Of a DNA stretch of 60,000 nucleotides, positions 57,690 through 60,000 are shown in pieces (position 1 is the first letter of the stretch; the number at the start of each line of letters is the position of its first letter). Under the pieces are notes generated by a model. It was not told where the DNA came from, ran no database searches, and saw only the letters and a list, made by a program, of their open reading frames with translations. Source of the DNA: Cryptomeria japonica (Eukaryota; Streptophyta; Pinopsida; Cupressales; Cupressaceae); contig NC_081406.1 of NCBI RefSeq assembly GCF_030272615.1, forward strand, positions 401,838,939-401,898,938, given 5' to 3'. The position numbers were made by a program, and so were the translations under genes.

Positions 57690-59758
57690 TTCAAATACAA
57701 TAGTACCAGTAAGACTCCTTATGAGCTATGGTTTGGTCATGTTCCTACTATGAGATATTTCAAAAATTTTGGAAGCAAGTGTTATATCAAGAGAGATGAG
57801 GATATAGGAAAGTTTGATGTGAGAAGTGATGAAGGAATTTTCTTGGGATATTCAACAAAGAGAAAAGCCTACTGGTGCTACAATAAGAGGCTATAAAAGA
57901 TAGTGGAAATTCCAAATGTGAAGGTTGATGAGAAGTATGGAAAAGAAATTAGAGCATGTGGATATGATGATGATCAAAATGTTGTTTTAACTAAAGAATT
58001 GAAGTAGAATGATCCGGTAGAGGCAGTTAACCCATATATTGTTGTTGTCGGTGAAGAGGTGTAGGAACCTGAAAAAGTCAGAATAATCAGAAGACTCTGA
58101 GGTATGTAAAATTGAATCATTTTGAAAATCAAATCATTGGTGATAAAAATAAAGGTGTAATGACCAGAAGAAGGCTAGTTGTTGAAGATGTATGTTTAAT
58201 TTCTAAAATTGAACCTAAAGATATTGTTGAAGCTTGCAAAGATGAAAATTGGATGAAGGCTATGGAAGAAGAATTGAATCAAATTGAAAAGAATAACACA
58301 TGGGAACTTGTGCCTAGACATAAAGACAAGAATGTGATTGGTACTAAATGGGTATTCAGGAAGATATTGAATGAAACTGGTGATGTTGTTAGAAATAAAA
58401 AAAGATTGGTATGCAAAGGATATTCACAAAAGGAAGGAATTGATTATGAGGAGAATTTTTTTCTGGTAGCTAGACTTGAAGCTATTATACTATTGCTTGC
58501 ATATGCTACTTAAAAGGATTTCAAGGTATATCAGATGGATGTCAAGTCAGCCTTTTTGAGTAGTGATCTTGGGGAAGAGTTCTATATTGAGCAACCTGAT
58601 GGATTTTCAATATCAGATGATGGAGACATGGTATGTAAACTGAAGAAATCTCTTTATGGATTGAAACAAGCCCCTAAAGCCTAGTATGCTAGATTGGATA
58701 AGTTATTTGCTGAAATTGGGATTTAATAAAGGTACTGCTAATAGTAATCTATATTTCAAGATTGAGACTGGTAACATTTTGATTGTTGAAGTTTTTTTTG
58801 ATGACACTATCTTTGGAGGAGATGATTACTTGAGTATGAAGTTTTTCGGTGATATATAAAAGAATTTGAGATGTCTATGATAGGACAGCTGAAATGTTTC
58901 TTAGGTTTGCAGATTTCAAAGACTAGAAAAGGTATTTTTATATCTCAAACTAAATGTGTGAAGGAATTACTAAAGAAGTTTGGGTTAGAAGATTCTAAAT
59001 TGGTTGGAACTCCTATGGTAACTGGCTGTAAATTGTCTAAGAGTGATGAATCTCTGAAAGCTAATCAGAGCTTGTACAGATCTATGGCTAGTGGAGTGCT
59101 ATACCTAACTCAGACTAGACTTGATATTATGCATCTTGTGTGAATAGCTTCCAGATATCAAGCTAATCCAAAAGAGAGTCATGTCACTATTGTAAAGAGG
59201 ATATTCAGATACTTGAAATGAACTATGGATTATAGTTTGTTGTATTTGAGGAATGATGATTTCATGTTATGTGCTTACACTGATGCTGATTAGGCTGGTG
59301 ATGTTGATGAATGGAAGAGTACCTCTATTGGTGCAATCTTTTTGGGTAAGAAATTGGTTTCTTGGGCAAGTAAGAAACAAGATTCAGTTTCCCTATCTAC
59401 TGCTAAAGATAAATACATTGGTGCTTCTACTAACTGCACTCAAGTAGTTTGGATGAAATAAATGTTGAAGGATATCAGAGTTATCTATGATGAGCCTACT
59501 ATCAAATATTTGGATAGTTCAAGTGCTATTAATATGTCAAAGAACCCGGTGCAACATTCAAAGACTAAACATGTATCAATCAAGTATTATTTATTGAGAG
59601 AAAAAGTTAGTGAATAGGAAGTGAAGTTAGAGTATGTGTCTACAAAGGAATGAATTGCTGATATTTTCACCAAGCCTTTACCCACAAATACATTTGTCTA
59701 TTTGAGAGACAAGTTAGGGGTATTCATCCCTCCTTCTAGGAAATAGATGTATTGAGTT
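57690..59758 (+). pseudogene. Copia D integrase end, reverse transcriptase and RNase H
   Basis: It starts with NSTSKTPYELWFGHVPTM (integrase end) and IKRDEDIGKFDVRSDEGIFLG. RT follows: [20 protein letters not shown] at 58253, [25 protein letters not shown] near 58535, [11 protein letters not shown] with TAG for the usual Trp at 58683, and the catalytic box FFDD near 58795. RNase H includes KLVGTPMVTGCKLSKSDES, YTDAD-stop-AGDVDEWKS (TAG for Trp at 59290), SSSAINMSKNPVQHSKTKH and ADIFTKPLP, ending near 59758. There are at least eight stops and three frameshifts. The family is that of Copia A and B. It may be the second half of Copia B, split by the 42-kb insertion. Confidence 0.9.
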
Positions 59759-60000
59759 GCATCAATCCGTTGGACTTCACAGTCTTATCTTCTTGTCTGG
59801 ATTGATGAGCTTATACTGCTCCTCTGATGGAGTAGTCTTCTTGTGGTTTAGTTGAACTAGTTATAATCATGTTTTGTTTATTCTAAAAGGGAGAGTAAGT
59901 TTGGTTTTTTGTTTTGAGAAAAATTTTCATTGATGTCAAAGGGGGAGAGAAAGCATGTGAAAAGGTGTTTTATCTGCTTGATCTTAGGGGGATTCTTTTG
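59759..60000 (+). other. Copia D 3' untranslated internal region, LTR expected just beyond the window
   Basis: ATGTCAAAGGGGGAGAGAAA at 59934-59953 is a purine tract like the first of the two seen in Copia C. In Copia C the real polypurine tract and LTR start about 190 bases further on. No TGTTGG start occurs here before the window ends. Confidence 0.6.

Overview
The window is plant nuclear DNA made almost entirely of decayed transposable elements. It is AT-rich and shows plant Ty1/copia, Ty3/gypsy (Tat-type), CACTA, hAT and LINE relics nested in one another. I see no intact gene, tRNA, rRNA or recognisable host gene. The TE mix, the very large gypsy element, the old multi-stop ORFs and the nesting fit a large, slowly turning-over genome such as a gymnosperm; that assignment is inference.

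Layout. 1-1644: tail-less coiled-coil ORF of an unrecognised, probably TE-borne protein. 2628-5334 (minus): hAT transposase of the ZNF862/TTF-zinc-finger type. 6110-7567: Copia A (end of LTR, PBS, gag, start of protease). 7568-11740 (minus): Copia C, with a complete 1373-bp LTR that has pol on one side and a PBS plus gag start on the other, i.e. a tandem-dimer joint. 12181-15614: Copia B (1269-bp LTR, PBS, gag, protease, most of integrase). 57690 to the window end: Copia D (end of integrase, RT, RNase H), which begins almost at the codon where B stops. B and D may be two halves of one element split by about 42 kb of insertions.

Inside that 42 kb is a CACTA-type tnp2 transposase gene (17029-38649). 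Its exon is interrupted by a complete 17.3-kb Tat-type gypsy element (19193-36468) with two 1167-bp LTRs and a TTAA(C/T) target duplication. The gypsy element encodes gag, protease, a G-patch-like segment, RT, RNase H, a second (archaeal-type) RNase H and integrase on the plus strand. In its 3' region it carries an antisense, apparently spliced, plant-mobile-domain gene. Downstream come an unknown minus-strand coiled-coil gene (39150-42111), several local duplications (42.9-47.2 kb), a LINE-like tail (48.1-49.2 kb) and a plus-strand multi-exon gene (49690-55915). That gene starts with a SET-like methyltransferase domain, continues with an En/Spm TnpA-like (Ptta) segment and ends in a tandem array of 75-nt symmetric exons. 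A minus-strand LINE copy with a perfect 14-bp target duplication (52745-55184) sits inside the exon array.

How the parts relate. The tnp2 gene and the SET/TnpA-like gene have the same orientation and could be the two genes of one giant CACTA element; this is the most interesting possibility here. All coding sequences carry stops, many of them at positions where Gln or Trp is expected, as methylated-cytosine decay of silenced TEs would give. Frames, motifs, LTR ends and target duplications below were read by eye; identities are estimates.
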